64,000 nt of DNA from Pseudocalidococcus azoricus BACA0444 (GCF_031729055.1 NZ_JAVMIP010000009.1:1-64000); one strand, 5' to 3'; counted from the first letter of the stretch, positions 7,815 to 15,793 are shown. Translations and numbers: made by a program. The notes: generated by a model from the sequence alone, not told the origin.

Positions 7815-8700
7815 ATGAGATTTTCAGATGTCATCGAACTCCTTCTTTTAGCTGCATTGTGGGGTGGTTCTTTCCTATTTATGCGCATGGCTGCACCCGT
7901 ATTAGGTCCAATTTGGTTGATTGAGATGCGAATCTTGTTAGCGGGTAGCGGGTCTTGCTTTACTCCCGATTCTCCTTCGCCTTAAACTCTGGAGTGAAGT
8001 TCGTCGGAGAGCAGTTCCATTATTTGTTGTGGGTTGCATCAATTCAGCATTACCATTTTTATTCCTTGCTTTTGCTTCTGTCTTTTTGCCTGCCGGATTT
8101 ACTTCCATTTTGAATGCAGCTTCCCCTTTATTTGGTACGGTGGTGGCTGCTATCTGGTTGAAGGAAAACTTAGCCATTAGCCGGACGATTGGTTTTATTT
8201 TAGGATTTGTTGGAGTGACTATTCTAGTTGGATGGAAAACATTTACGGCAACACCCACATTTTTCGCTGCGGTCGGCGCTGGTTTGATGGCAGCCCTGAT
8301 GTATGCGATCGCGGCTCCCTACGCTAAACGGCAATTATCCGGTGTTCCGCCTCTGGTGATTGCAACCATGAGCCAGCTTAGTGCAGCCCTATTTCTATTG
8401 CCTGCTTTACCGTTCACAGTGCCAAAGATAGCTCCCACAGCTATCATTATGCTTTCGGTTGTTGCCCTTGCCATATTTTCGACAGCAGCAGCCTATATTC
8501 TCTACTTTCGGCTTATTCAAAATGTCGGTTCAACCAAAGCATTGACTGTTACCTATCTCATTCCAGCATTTGCGATGGTTTGGGGTGCGGTCATTATAAA
8601 GGAGCCAGTCACCTCATCAATGATATTTGGCTGTAGCTTGATTCTGCTAGGTACAGCGATCGCCAACGATCTTTTTAAGAGCTTGCTAATAAAAAACTAA
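7815..8700 (+). pseudogene. EamA/DMT-family transporter, frameshifted by a 7-bp duplication
   Basis: Ten-helix drug/metabolite transporter (EamA). The frame from ATG 7815 gives MRFSDVIELLLLAALWGGSF, a typical first helix, but shifts at 7939-7952, where TAGCGGG is tandemly duplicated. Removing one copy restores a single 292-codon frame (...ILLAGLALLPILLRLKLW...) running into the intact downstream part that ends at 8700. The gene is therefore broken by a simple slip, and only the C-terminal three quarters (ATG 8029 on) remains open. Substrate unknown. HIP1 octamers lie at 8305 and 8656. A sequencing error is possible but a clean 7-bp duplication argues against it. Confidence 0.85.
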
Positions 8701-8821
8701 CCAAATGATGCTGAGGATAAGAAACTGACCATTAATTTTCAAGTTATCGAACTCACCGGCGCAAGACCAACTTTGAGGCAAAATCAAGAGTGATCGCTGT
8801 GTGTCCGTGTGCAGTGAGTAG

Positions 8822-9382
8822 TTAGTAGTTTTGAGGCTCATGATATTCAATATGTAACATTCTTGCATCAGAAACTATTAAATCATAGCGTTCTACAAAT
8901 GATTGAATCTTATTTCTATCTTTATCATATGTAAGACACCAGTTACTACATGCTTGAGCAATAATTTTAATCAAAGAAAACAAATTATAGCAACCTGTGT
9001 CTTTTTCATCTAGCTCAACATTAGGATGTAGTTTGCCGATATAGGGTATCAATGCTCTAACTCTCCCAGTTGCTACTTTTCTAGACTGCAAGTTGCTCAT
9101 ATGGAGTAATGAATTTCTATGCTCCCATAGCTCTTCAGCAGTAATTCCCAGACTACTTATTTCTGAGTAAGTCTTAAGCCACTTTATAAAAGTATTTTCA
9201 CTTATGTCGCCATATTCGATAAAACCAATAGAATCTATAGCTACGACCAATAATTTAGATGCAGAAACATAATGCTTGGCATTAAAAAGTATTTTAACAA
9301 GTTGAAAAAAATCATCGTTTAGGAGCCTAGGTAAATCGAAGACTTCCTCATTAAAATACTTAACAAAATAATCAATAGCCAT
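8822..9382 (-). CDS. hypothetical protein with HEPN-like RX4H motif
   Basis: A 186-residue, mainly helical soluble protein. Residues 88-94 (HRNSLLH) contain an RX4H motif (R89, H94), the signature of HEPN ribonucleases, placed at the start of a helix as in that fold. No partner nucleotidyltransferase is adjacent. It is AT-rich and sits on the minus strand as expected for an integron cassette read away from the integrase at 9973; an attC-like site lies about 100 bp upstream of its start. It may be a toxin or abortive-infection type protein, but the motif is short and the call is tentative. Confidence 0.5.
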   Translation of the reverse strand: MAIDYFVKYFNEEVFDLPRLLNDDFFQLVKILFNAKHYVSASKLLVVAIDSIGFIEYGDISENTFIKWLKTYSEISSLGITAEELWEHRNSLLHMSNLQSRKVATGRVRALIPYIGKLHPNVELDEKDTGCYNLFSLIKIIAQACSNWCLTYDKDRNKIQSFVERYDLIVSDARMLHIEYHEPQNY

Positions 9383-9488
9383 TGTTAATTCATGCAGCTA
9401 GCTTCAAAAAACAAGATTTTTGCCAAGTATATATGCTTACTGAGTCAACTCGGTTTCTCTCGCTTTGAAAGTGCGAAGAGCGGTGGAT

Positions 9489-9575
9489 TGCTAACGGTGA
9501 AGCTCAGTGGTGCTCAATAAAATTAACGATCGCGTCAGCCGAATCCTGAAGCATCCACTATAGCGCATGTTAGAC
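9489..9575 (-). other. attC-like integron recombination site 3
   Basis: An 87-nt imperfect palindrome. On the minus strand: R'' GTCTAAC (full consensus), L'' region GCTATAGTGGATGCT, a loop, L' region AGCACCACTGAGC followed by TTCACC, and R' GTTAGCA. GCT and AGTGG of the left arm pair with CCACT and AGC of the right, with one extra base in L''. Same length and orientation as the other two sites. Confidence 0.6.
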
Positions 9576-9825
9576 CTAATATAACCGAGGCAGCCAAACT
9601 TAAACACCCTACCAATCGCCAGCGCTTAGATCTTCATGCACTAACTTTATCGCACACTTAAAGTAAACCGCAATCGCCCCAAACTAATCTTTGAGCATCG
9701 CATTTAACAACCAAAGACTCCAAAACTGCACTTTTCGTTATGACTCGCAATGCTTGCCCGATAGCATTTCTAACCAAAAACCACGAATAATTGATATTTA
9801 CAAAGACTGGAATCGCTGGCGGGGT

Positions 9826-9832
9826 CTAACTA
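9826..9832 (-). other. attI-like core site
   Basis: On the minus strand this heptamer is GTTAGAC, a perfect GTTRRRY integron core. It lies 141 bp before the start codon of the integrase relic at 9973 and has no palindromic partner nearby, as expected for an attI rather than an attC site. A heptamer alone is weak evidence; the position makes it plausible. Confidence 0.35.
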
Positions 9833-9972
9833 GTGGATATACAGCGAAATGCTAGATAACCATCTGCATGATTTATTTATCAGGCACTTTGCTTGAAAGT
9901 AACCCAAATTTGCTAATTAATTATTTAATATTTTGCTGGATAATCACCCATATCAGCTTTTTATCAAGTTTT

Positions 9973-10422
9973 ATGAGCGATAACATCCCACCACCAAAAC
10001 CTAAGAAACTTTTAGTGCGGGGTAGCGATGCTCTGCGGATTAAGCATTACTCCTACCAAACTGAAAAGTCCTATATAGCAGTCCGTCTTTATTTGTGAGA
10101 ATGACTGATCATCAGAAGCCTTGGTAAAGAATCCCCCCTCGTTGAGCCTAGGATGAAACCAAAACTTTGCAGGGATAGATAATTCTGGGCTATTCTCACG
10201 AATCATTACTGTTTACTATATTCACTAGATCCATCGGTACATCATTTTCTACAACAAGCAGCATCCTCAGGATATGGGGGCCGAGGAGATTACTGCTTTT
10301 TTGAGCCACTTAGCGGTTGAGGATAAAGTTTCCGCGGAAGAAGTTAAAGCCCTAATCCGTCAATTGTCCGGAGTCTATCGACTTCTGGTGCAGTTACTTT
10401 ATGGTATGGCTTTACTCATTTA
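9973..10422 (+). pseudogene. integron-type tyrosine recombinase, broken by repeats and a deletion
   Basis: The N-terminus (ATG 9973; LRIKHYSYQTEKSY) is the typical start of IntI-like integrases. The frame is cut after EKSY by repeat B2 at 10072. It resumes at 10229 in IHRYIIFYNKQHPQDMG and EITAFLSHLAV, then jumps from VSA directly to EEVKALIRQLSGVYRLL and VQLLYG; relative to the family about 50-60 residues between these blocks are missing. At 10405 repeat A2 interrupts it and nothing of the catalytic C-terminus (R-H-R-Y region) is visible beyond. The gene is dead. Its direction, away from the cassettes, matches an integron platform. Confidence 0.75.
10072..10194 (+). repeat. repeat family B, copy 2, inside integrase relic
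   Basis: Second copy of the element at 4449-4558: it starts TATATAGCAGTCCGTCTT and shares the same ordered blocks, ending GGGATAGAT...GGGCTAT. It interrupts the integrase pseudogene after its 33rd codon. Confidence 0.6.
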
Positions 10423-10508
10423 GGGTGAGATGGGGACAAGTCAGAAAATGCTTTTCAGCAGTCTTTTTGGCATTTCTACTCTCTCAGAACAGTCTGCATA
10501 ACGCTATA
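10405..10508 (+). repeat. MITE-like repeat family A, copy 2, ending the integrase relic
   Basis: Direct copy of 4563-4667 with high identity over about 104 bp, from a decayed left end (TATGGCTTTAC) to a near-perfect right end (ATAACGCTATA). Integrase similarity stops exactly at its left end, so this element or an associated deletion removed the catalytic part of the integrase. Confidence 0.7.
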
Positions 10509-10598
10509 CCTAGGACTTGGAGAGCTTTCTTAATAGCTCCACAAGTCTCTCAGGCCTTAAATGCTGAAGAGCATCTAAAAATTGTGACTATCCAAAAC

Positions 10599-10630
10599 TA
10601 TAGCGTTACACAGACTGCCCTAGAGACGGG
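10599..10630 (-). repeat. terminal fragment of repeat family A
   Basis: TATAGCGTTACACAGACTGC and the following CCTAGAG match the right end of repeat A in inverted orientation. Only about 30 bp are recognisable. With copy A2 it forms a head-to-head pair about 90 bp apart. Confidence 0.5.
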
Positions 10631-10747
10631 AGAATCTTGAAGGTTTACCTATCTTTCTGGGGAAGGCTATGCCAACAACTGTTTTTTAACTTGCGCCTGT
10701 CTAACCTGAAATCGGTAACACGATATCCCCTCAATTACCGATGCAGC

Positions 10748-11365
10748 TTACTTTACCTCACCTTTTAACCAAGGGGCACATTCTTTTTGGAGCCCTTGAA
10801 GGGTCAGATTAGAATAATTCTCCGCTTCAAAGGCTTCGGCTTCAACGGGAATTTCTTCCGGTGCATAACTGTGGTTTTGGCGAAGATTCAGCATGGTGCG
10901 CCGACTGACTTGTAGCCCCACTGGCATTAGGGTATTTGCGCCTTGCCCCGCTGCAAAACAGGCCTGGACAATATGCCACCCTTCATGACGCAGTGTTTCC
11001 AAAAAGATACCCCAATGGGCCACCGCAGAGGGGCGCAAGACCAAAACATCCTGGGTCACGTTGTAAGAGCCATAATTCCCATCCTGACTGGAGCGCAGAT
11101 AAACTTCGGTACCCGTTTGGAGGATGGTGGTTAGCAGGGCATAGGCTTCTTTTTCTTCAGGGCCTTGGAGTTGGAAGCGTTGGGGATCTTGGCCCGGCCG
11201 ATAGACTAAATCAAATAGGGCCTGAATGTCTGTATCGTCGCTAATCTGAATCCGGCGGGTTTGGGACTGGGCGGACGTAGCACTAGTCAAAATTGTCAGC
11301 GTAGTCAGGGTTACTCCCAGACAGGCCTGGTAAAACCCACGGGGGATCAGCCGAGAAATGGACAT
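10748..11365 (-). CDS. secreted protein with HExxH metallopeptidase-like motif
   Basis: A 205-residue protein with a signal peptide (about residues 10-33, ending SATSAQS). In the mature part RHEGWHIVQ holds an HExxH motif, the zinc-binding and catalytic pair of gluzincin-like peptidases, and a third acidic ligand could come from EIPVEAEAFEAE further on. The remainder is unlike any named family I recall, though similar proteins occur in cyanobacteria. It should be periplasmic or extracellular. Not obviously in an operon; the next gene on the same strand is 146 bp upstream. Confidence 0.6.
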   Translation of the reverse strand: MSISRLIPRGFYQACLGVTLTTLTILTSATSAQSQTRRIQISDDTDIQALFDLVYRPGQDPQRFQLQGPEEKEAYALLTTILQTGTEVYLRSSQDGNYGSYNVTQDVLVLRPSAVAHWGIFLETLRHEGWHIVQACFAAGQGANTLMPVGLQVSRRTMLNLRQNHSYAPEEIPVEAEAFEAENYSNLTLQGLQKECAPWLKGEVK

Positions 11366-11511
11366 GGAGAGTTCAACAATTGGGGGGTGAAACTATGATA
11401 ACGACCCAGCCCAGTAATCATTTGTTTCATGAGCCAGCCGTGTAATTGGCTCTCAGTTTCGGCCGAAGAACCCCAAATATCAATTATTTCTATTGTCCAC
11501 AAAAATAAAGG

Positions 11512-11880
11512 CTATCCCCGAGCCAGAGGGGGTTGATTGCGCAGGGCCCGTAAGGCATTCAAACAGAGGGGACAATCACACCCAAAAAGCTGCACCGCAG
11601 TATTGCTTTCCTCTTCTGTAAATTCCAAGATAGCCTTGGGGTCAATCACGGTAGTGCGAGTTTTAGCCATCTCAACTGTAGGGACGGGGGCCGGGTTGGC
11701 GCGAGTACAAACAAGCTGAAACTTGCTGTGGGGGCTAGGGATACAAATCTGGTTCTCAGGGGACGGGACAGGGATAGTAATGGCAGTTTGTGCTAATGCG
11801 GGTTTAAGAGAGGCCACAAGACTAAAAGCCGACACTAACAGCGTGGGACTGGTCATGAGCACTAAGCGCAACATAAGCAA
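11512..11880 (-). CDS. small secreted cysteine-containing hypothetical protein
   Basis: A 122-residue protein with a clear signal peptide (ending PALAQ at about residue 31). The mature part is short; a CIPSPHSKFQLVC segment and a C-terminal FGCDCPLCLNALR segment place five cysteines in pairs able to form disulfides or bind a metal or cluster. No family recognised. It lies upstream of the HExxH protein on the same strand, and both are probably exported. Confidence 0.5.
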   Translation of the reverse strand: MLMLRLVLMTSPTLLVSAFSLVASLKPALAQTAITIPVPSPENQICIPSPHSKFQLVCTRANPAPVPTVEMAKTRTTVIDPKAILEFTEEESNTAVQLFGCDCPLCLNALRALRNQPPLARG

Positions 11881-12025
11881 TTTCCTGAGAGTCTTGAAAC
11901 GTTTAAGGTATCAACGAACCTAACGGAGGTAATGATAAGTCACTAACACCATTGCTACAGATAATACCAGGGCAGTTGGGGTTTGATGCAGTCTGGAGAA
12001 GCCTAGCCTGACATCAAGGCTGAAA

Positions 12026-12361
12026 TTAGCTTTCGGCTAAGCGAGGTAATCCCATGCTGTAGTTCTGGACTCGAGAGTTGAGGTTGTAGCTAATTTCGCC
12101 CTTGAGTAAGAGGTTGCGAATAAAGTGCTCCAAATCAGAGCCAATCCGGCGGATGTTGTATTCAATTAAGTCTTCCCCTTTGTAGCTGGCAACCAATTCA
12201 CTAAATTTTTGCTCAACTTGGGCAATGGCCTGGGGGTTCCAAGTCAGTTCATTGTCAGGATCAATATTGAGGGTGAGACTATCCGTAGCTGGTGTAAGCT
12301 CCCCCTCATTGACGGTTGCGGCATAGATATGGATATGGCGGGTGGTTGACTTCAGGAGCAT
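12026..12361 (-). CDS. ndhM: NAD(P)H-quinone oxidoreductase subunit NdhM
   Basis: A 111-residue oxygenic-photosynthesis-specific subunit of NDH-1, on the cytoplasmic arm of the complex in the thylakoid membrane, for cyclic electron flow and respiration. The start MLLKSTTRHIHIYAA and the conserved block EYNIRRIGSDLEHFIRNLL followed by KGEISYNLNSRVQNYSMGLP match NdhM closely. Full length. Confidence 0.93.
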   Translation of the reverse strand: MLLKSTTRHIHIYAATVNEGELTPATDSLTLNIDPDNELTWNPQAIAQVEQKFSELVASYKGEDLIEYNIRRIGSDLEHFIRNLLLKGEISYNLNSRVQNYSMGLPRLAES

Positions 12362-12456
12362 AGGGCTAATGATCTATTCCAAGGGAATTGTATGTGCGAT
12401 TTTAGCATGGGCTGCTATGGGGATCATCTCTATGTTTTTTAGGTTATCCATAGAAA

Positions 12457-13749
12457 TCACCAAGGGCTACCAATCATCGTAAAGCCAGCCCAATAGTATG
12501 GAGCTTGAAATTCCGGGTTTTGCTGGAGTTTTTGTTGGGCATGACGCAGAGCTAAGGCTTTGTAGGGGGCATTTTTCAAATCGGCATAAAATGCTTTCAT
12601 CAGTTCAAAGGTGGCCTGGTCACTGACTTGCCATAAGCTCCCTAGGGCTGATTTTACCCCGGCCTGTAGTGCAAGCCCCGCAAATCCGAGTTCGGCTTGT
12701 TCATCGCCTAAGGCGGTTTGACAGGCACTCAAGACCAATAGTTCGGCGGGCGGACGGCCAAGATTTAAGCTGGGGAGTTGGTTGAGGCGGACAGAATTCT
12801 CTTGCCAGAGTTGAATAAAGGAATTATTGACTTTTCCGGGTTGAAACATGGCATGGGTTGCAAGATGCACAATCGGATAGCCGCGCCTCTGTCGTTCTTG
12901 ACGGAGATTTTGAACCGTAAAGTCTTGATTGATTAGGGCGGGGCCACCCCAGAGGTCTTGAATGGTTTTGAGTTCGGCTGGGACATTGGGCAGAGGTGAG
13001 AAATTGAGAAACTCAGAAGCTCCCATCGCCAAAACTTGGCTATTTTTTAAGGACTTGTAACGCACATCTGTCAGGTCAAAGCCAGGAATCAGACTCATGT
13101 TAAATCGCTCAATCAGAAACTTTTTGCCATCAAATAAAGCTGCCCAAGGTAAGGAGCGTAAACCCGGCCCGACACAGAACAACAGGGTATCCACTTGATC
13201 CTTGGCCAGTTGTGCCTCGAGGGGCTTAATCCACCAGTCATAGAGCGTTTGTCCACTGCTGAGATAGGCCTTGGTGAATTGAGTCCGCGGGTCAGAAACA
13301 TTCCGGCGAAAAGTGTTCATAACCCGATTCATTTCGGCCTGGGTAACAGCGGGTTGGGTGATCAGGATCGGCGGCGAGGCCCAAGTGCTGACTAGCAAGG
13401 CAAATTCATTTTCATGGGTAAAGAGGTGCAAGACAGCCGCACGACTCCCATTTTGGCGTTGAATCCGGGCCAGGGTGCGTTGAATGTACTGAGGAGTGTA
13501 GGTTTTGCCTTGGATATTCCGTTGGAAGTAGCTGGCATATTCCTCCCGCCAACCATTTTCCTTTAAGGCAACAAAATCAACAGCGCTGAGTCCGCGCCGA
13601 TAATCCTGGGATGCTGGGGATGATGCTGTCCCTATTGGGGGGGTGGAGATGGCTGGCCATAGACCCAGGCCGAGGATCAGGCCCAATGTAACCACAAATA
13701 GCCCACCGTATAAGCCCAGGCGCCACTGCCGAAACCAGTTTGCCAGCAT
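12457..13749 (-). CDS. membrane-anchored CHAT-domain protein
   Basis: A 430-residue protein with one N-terminal membrane segment (about residues 12-32) and a C-terminal CHAT (caspase-like) domain from about 180 to 428. The catalytic pair is visible: histidine in VHLATHAMF (H299) and cysteine in LSACQTALG (C343). CHAT proteins are predicted cysteine peptidases, often fused to TPRs; here no TPR is seen and the middle 50-180 is unassigned. It starts 20 bp after the metallophosphoesterase gene upstream on the same strand, so the two are probably one transcript. Substrate unknown. Confidence 0.8.
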   Translation of the reverse strand: MLANWFRQWRLGLYGGLFVVTLGLILGLGLWPAISTPPIGTASSPASQDYRRGLSAVDFVALKENGWREEYASYFQRNIQGKTYTPQYIQRTLARIQRQNGSRAAVLHLFTHENEFALLVSTWASPPILITQPAVTQAEMNRVMNTFRRNVSDPRTQFTKAYLSSGQTLYDWWIKPLEAQLAKDQVDTLLFCVGPGLRSLPWAALFDGKKFLIERFNMSLIPGFDLTDVRYKSLKNSQVLAMGASEFLNFSPLPNVPAELKTIQDLWGGPALINQDFTVQNLRQERQRRGYPIVHLATHAMFQPGKVNNSFIQLWQENSVRLNQLPSLNLGRPPAELLVLSACQTALGDEQAELGFAGLALQAGVKSALGSLWQVSDQATFELMKAFYADLKNAPYKALALRHAQQKLQQNPEFQAPYYWAGFTMIGSPW

Positions 13750-13769
13750 AAACCTTGCCCCGCTGAGAG

Positions 13770-15038
13770 TTAACCTTTCGTCCTGATGTTAAAGGATTCG
13801 CCCAGGGGTTGTTGATTTAGTTCCCAGGCCTGGGCTTGCCAACCCTCATTATTAGCTGTGAGAGTCATATAACCGAAATTTGCACTGGCCTGGCTGCTTT
13901 GAATCGTCTTCCCAGCAATAGTTTTCCCAACCAGGGGCGTTATGATCGGCTCATTTAACTCTGTCCCACTATTCCCCACAATAATTTGCCTGGGATCTGC
14001 GCCAAAGTTAAGAGACTGATAGAGATGAATATGTCCAGAGAAAATAGTATTAAGGGCAGTCAGATTCAGAGAAGAAACGGCTTGCTGGAGTGTGGCATTG
14101 ATTCGATATAACGTCCCCTGAGCCGCTTCCCCAATTCCCCACACCGGCCGATGGGTGAGGAGCCAGGTTGGGCTGGAGTTGATTTTGAGAAAGGGGGAAA
14201 GTTGCTCCCGATAGGTTGCCGCAGAGGTCGGTTGTGCAATCAGGTCTTCAGCAGCGGCAGAATCCAACACGATGAGATTCAGGGGTGATAGGGGAATCTG
14301 GTAGGCCGGGGTGTAGTCTGAGCAGGGAGTGGGTTGGGGCCGAGGATCGAGAAAGTGAAACCAACCTTGTCCCCCACGGCTACACAGTTCATGATTTCCC
14401 CGCAGAAACACCCAAGGGGCCGCAGACAAAAGGGGTTGGGCTGGTGTGAAAAAGTCGGCATTCCAGGCCGGCCAGTTATCGCCCCAGGGACTACCTACAC
14501 AACCGGCATGACCAGCTGGACAAGGAGCTTCTCGGTAATAGTAATCTCCCACATGGATAATCAGGTCAGGCTGCCAGGCCGCGGCTTCATGAGCAATCGT
14601 GGCCCAAGGCCAGGCCTGGGGGTCATTACAGGCTTGAAACTGTTTTCCCTTGAGTCGGCAGCCCGTATCCCCAACGACGAGAATTTTTTCGATCTTGGCT
14701 TTGGGCAATGCTAAAGGAGATGTCCCAATCCTGGCCTGGGTTGTACCGGGGGGAATTGTGGCTTCACAGACCATCACGGGAAACGCTACATTAGCTGCCC
14801 CATGAACGGTCATGGCCTGGAGTTGCTGATCAATGCGAATATCTGGGCAAGTTTTAGCAGTTGTGATCACTCTGGCAAGGGGAATAGCCTCTGGCCCCAA
14901 CTCCACCCAGGCCTGGCTCAGTAGTTCTCCTTGACCGAAGAGAGTAGGCACAGTGGCCCAACTGCCCCAGCCCACCACGGACAAAAGCAATCCCAGCCCA
15001 AAGGCCCCGATCCATTTCCAGCGGTGACGCGCCAACAT
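13770..15038 (-). CDS. secreted or membrane-anchored metallophosphoesterase
   Basis: A calcineurin-like phosphoesterase of 422 residues with an N-terminal membrane/signal segment (about residues 9-30). Metal-binding motifs occur in order: GDTGCR, HVGDYYYRE, RGNHELC, LLTHRPVWG and SGHIHLYQ, which give the usual two-metal site. The substrate is not predictable; extracellular phosphate esters or nucleotides are likely. It is upstream of, and probably co-transcribed with, the CHAT protein. Confidence 0.8.
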   Translation of the reverse strand: MLARHRWKWIGAFGLGLLLSVVGWGSWATVPTLFGQGELLSQAWVELGPEAIPLARVITTAKTCPDIRIDQQLQAMTVHGAANVAFPVMVCEATIPPGTTQARIGTSPLALPKAKIEKILVVGDTGCRLKGKQFQACNDPQAWPWATIAHEAAAWQPDLIIHVGDYYYREAPCPAGHAGCVGSPWGDNWPAWNADFFTPAQPLLSAAPWVFLRGNHELCSRGGQGWFHFLDPRPQPTPCSDYTPAYQIPLSPLNLIVLDSAAAEDLIAQPTSAATYREQLSPFLKINSSPTWLLTHRPVWGIGEAAQGTLYRINATLQQAVSSLNLTALNTIFSGHIHLYQSLNFGADPRQIIVGNSGTELNEPIITPLVGKTIAGKTIQSSQASANFGYMTLTANNEGWQAQAWELNQQPLGESFNIRTKG

Positions 15039-15161
15039 TACCGAACTTTGCCATCTTGCATGGGTTGAAACCTCTCTAGGGTATTACTGTCCTTTCTCCA
15101 GGCGAGGGGTTCAGTGATAAACCGTTACATAACATTCCAGGCCAGCAGATTTATCGCCATT

Positions 15162-15626
15162 TCAAGCGGTGATGACTTGCCAGGCCAATGCGCGCTGCCC
15201 TTCATCCAGCGTAGTTAACTGAAGCTCAATCACTGGCCCAGGGATGGGGAAAAGCTGCCTTAAGGTTTTCGGCCACTCAATCGCCACCAATCCCAAGGGA
15301 ACGTCCGCCCCCTGCCAGTACACCTCAGGATGAAGAGCAAGGATTTCCGGTTCCGACAGGCGATAGAGATCAAAGTGATAAAGGGGTAAACGTCCCTCAA
15401 AATATTCCTGGATTAGGGTGAAGGTGGGACTGACAATCGGGTCGCTAATTCCTAGACCCAGGCCCAGACCTTGGACAAAGGTGGTTTTGCCGCTGCCTAA
15501 ATCCCCATTCAGTAAAATCGTTGTGCCCGCGGGTAGATTCTCTCCCCAAGATTGGGCGAGGGCCTGGAGTTCCGCTTGGGTCAAGGGGATGGGAGTAAGG
15601 GATAGAGCCAGATCTGGCAAGGCCAT
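15162..15626 (-). CDS. tsaE: tRNA threonylcarbamoyladenosine ATPase TsaE
   Basis: P-loop ATPase needed with TsaB and TsaD to make t6A on ANN-decoding tRNAs. It has Walker A GDLGSGKTT, the conserved SPTFTLIQEY and HFDLYRL segments, and AIEWP, all typical. ATG at 15626 gives 154 residues; a GTG at 15641 would add five. It is divergent from heme oxygenase. Confidence 0.9.
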   Translation of the reverse strand: MALPDLALSLTPIPLTQAELQALAQSWGENLPAGTTILLNGDLGSGKTTFVQGLGLGLGISDPIVSPTFTLIQEYFEGRLPLYHFDLYRLSEPEILALHPEVYWQGADVPLGLVAIEWPKTLRQLFPIPGPVIELQLTTLDEGQRALAWQVITA

Positions 15627-15793
15627 AAAGGAGATAATCACCTCGTGATGAACGGTAAGGAGAAGCAGCGAAACTTAAAAATTTTTAACAAAAGGCACTG
15701 GCATCTCGGTTTAGGCTAGACATTAGGGCTACGAAGCTGAGAGCCATATAAACATTTTTTGCAAACCTTAACGCATCAATGGAACGGTTAACA

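Larger units (their letters stand above)
9383..9972. other. intergenic stretch holding attC-like and attI-like sites
   Basis: About 590 bp with no convincing gene on either strand. It holds the attC-like palindrome at 9489-9575 and a lone core site GTCTAAC at 9826-9832. The part between them (about 250 bp) could be an empty or non-coding cassette; no open frame of useful size is seen. Confidence 0.45.

Noticed and set aside
7938-8258. Minus-strand ORF antisense to the transporter
   Set aside because: Low-complexity shadow frame; the sense strand encodes clear membrane helices.
8029-8700. A short, intact EamA protein of 223 residues
   Set aside because: The upstream DNA encodes the missing first helices in another frame, and one 7-bp duplication explains the break.
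11430-11466. Terminator or regulatory palindromes between the two secreted protein genes
   Set aside because: GAGCCA/TGGCTC and TTCGGCCGAA pair but no T-run follows on either strand, and both are short.
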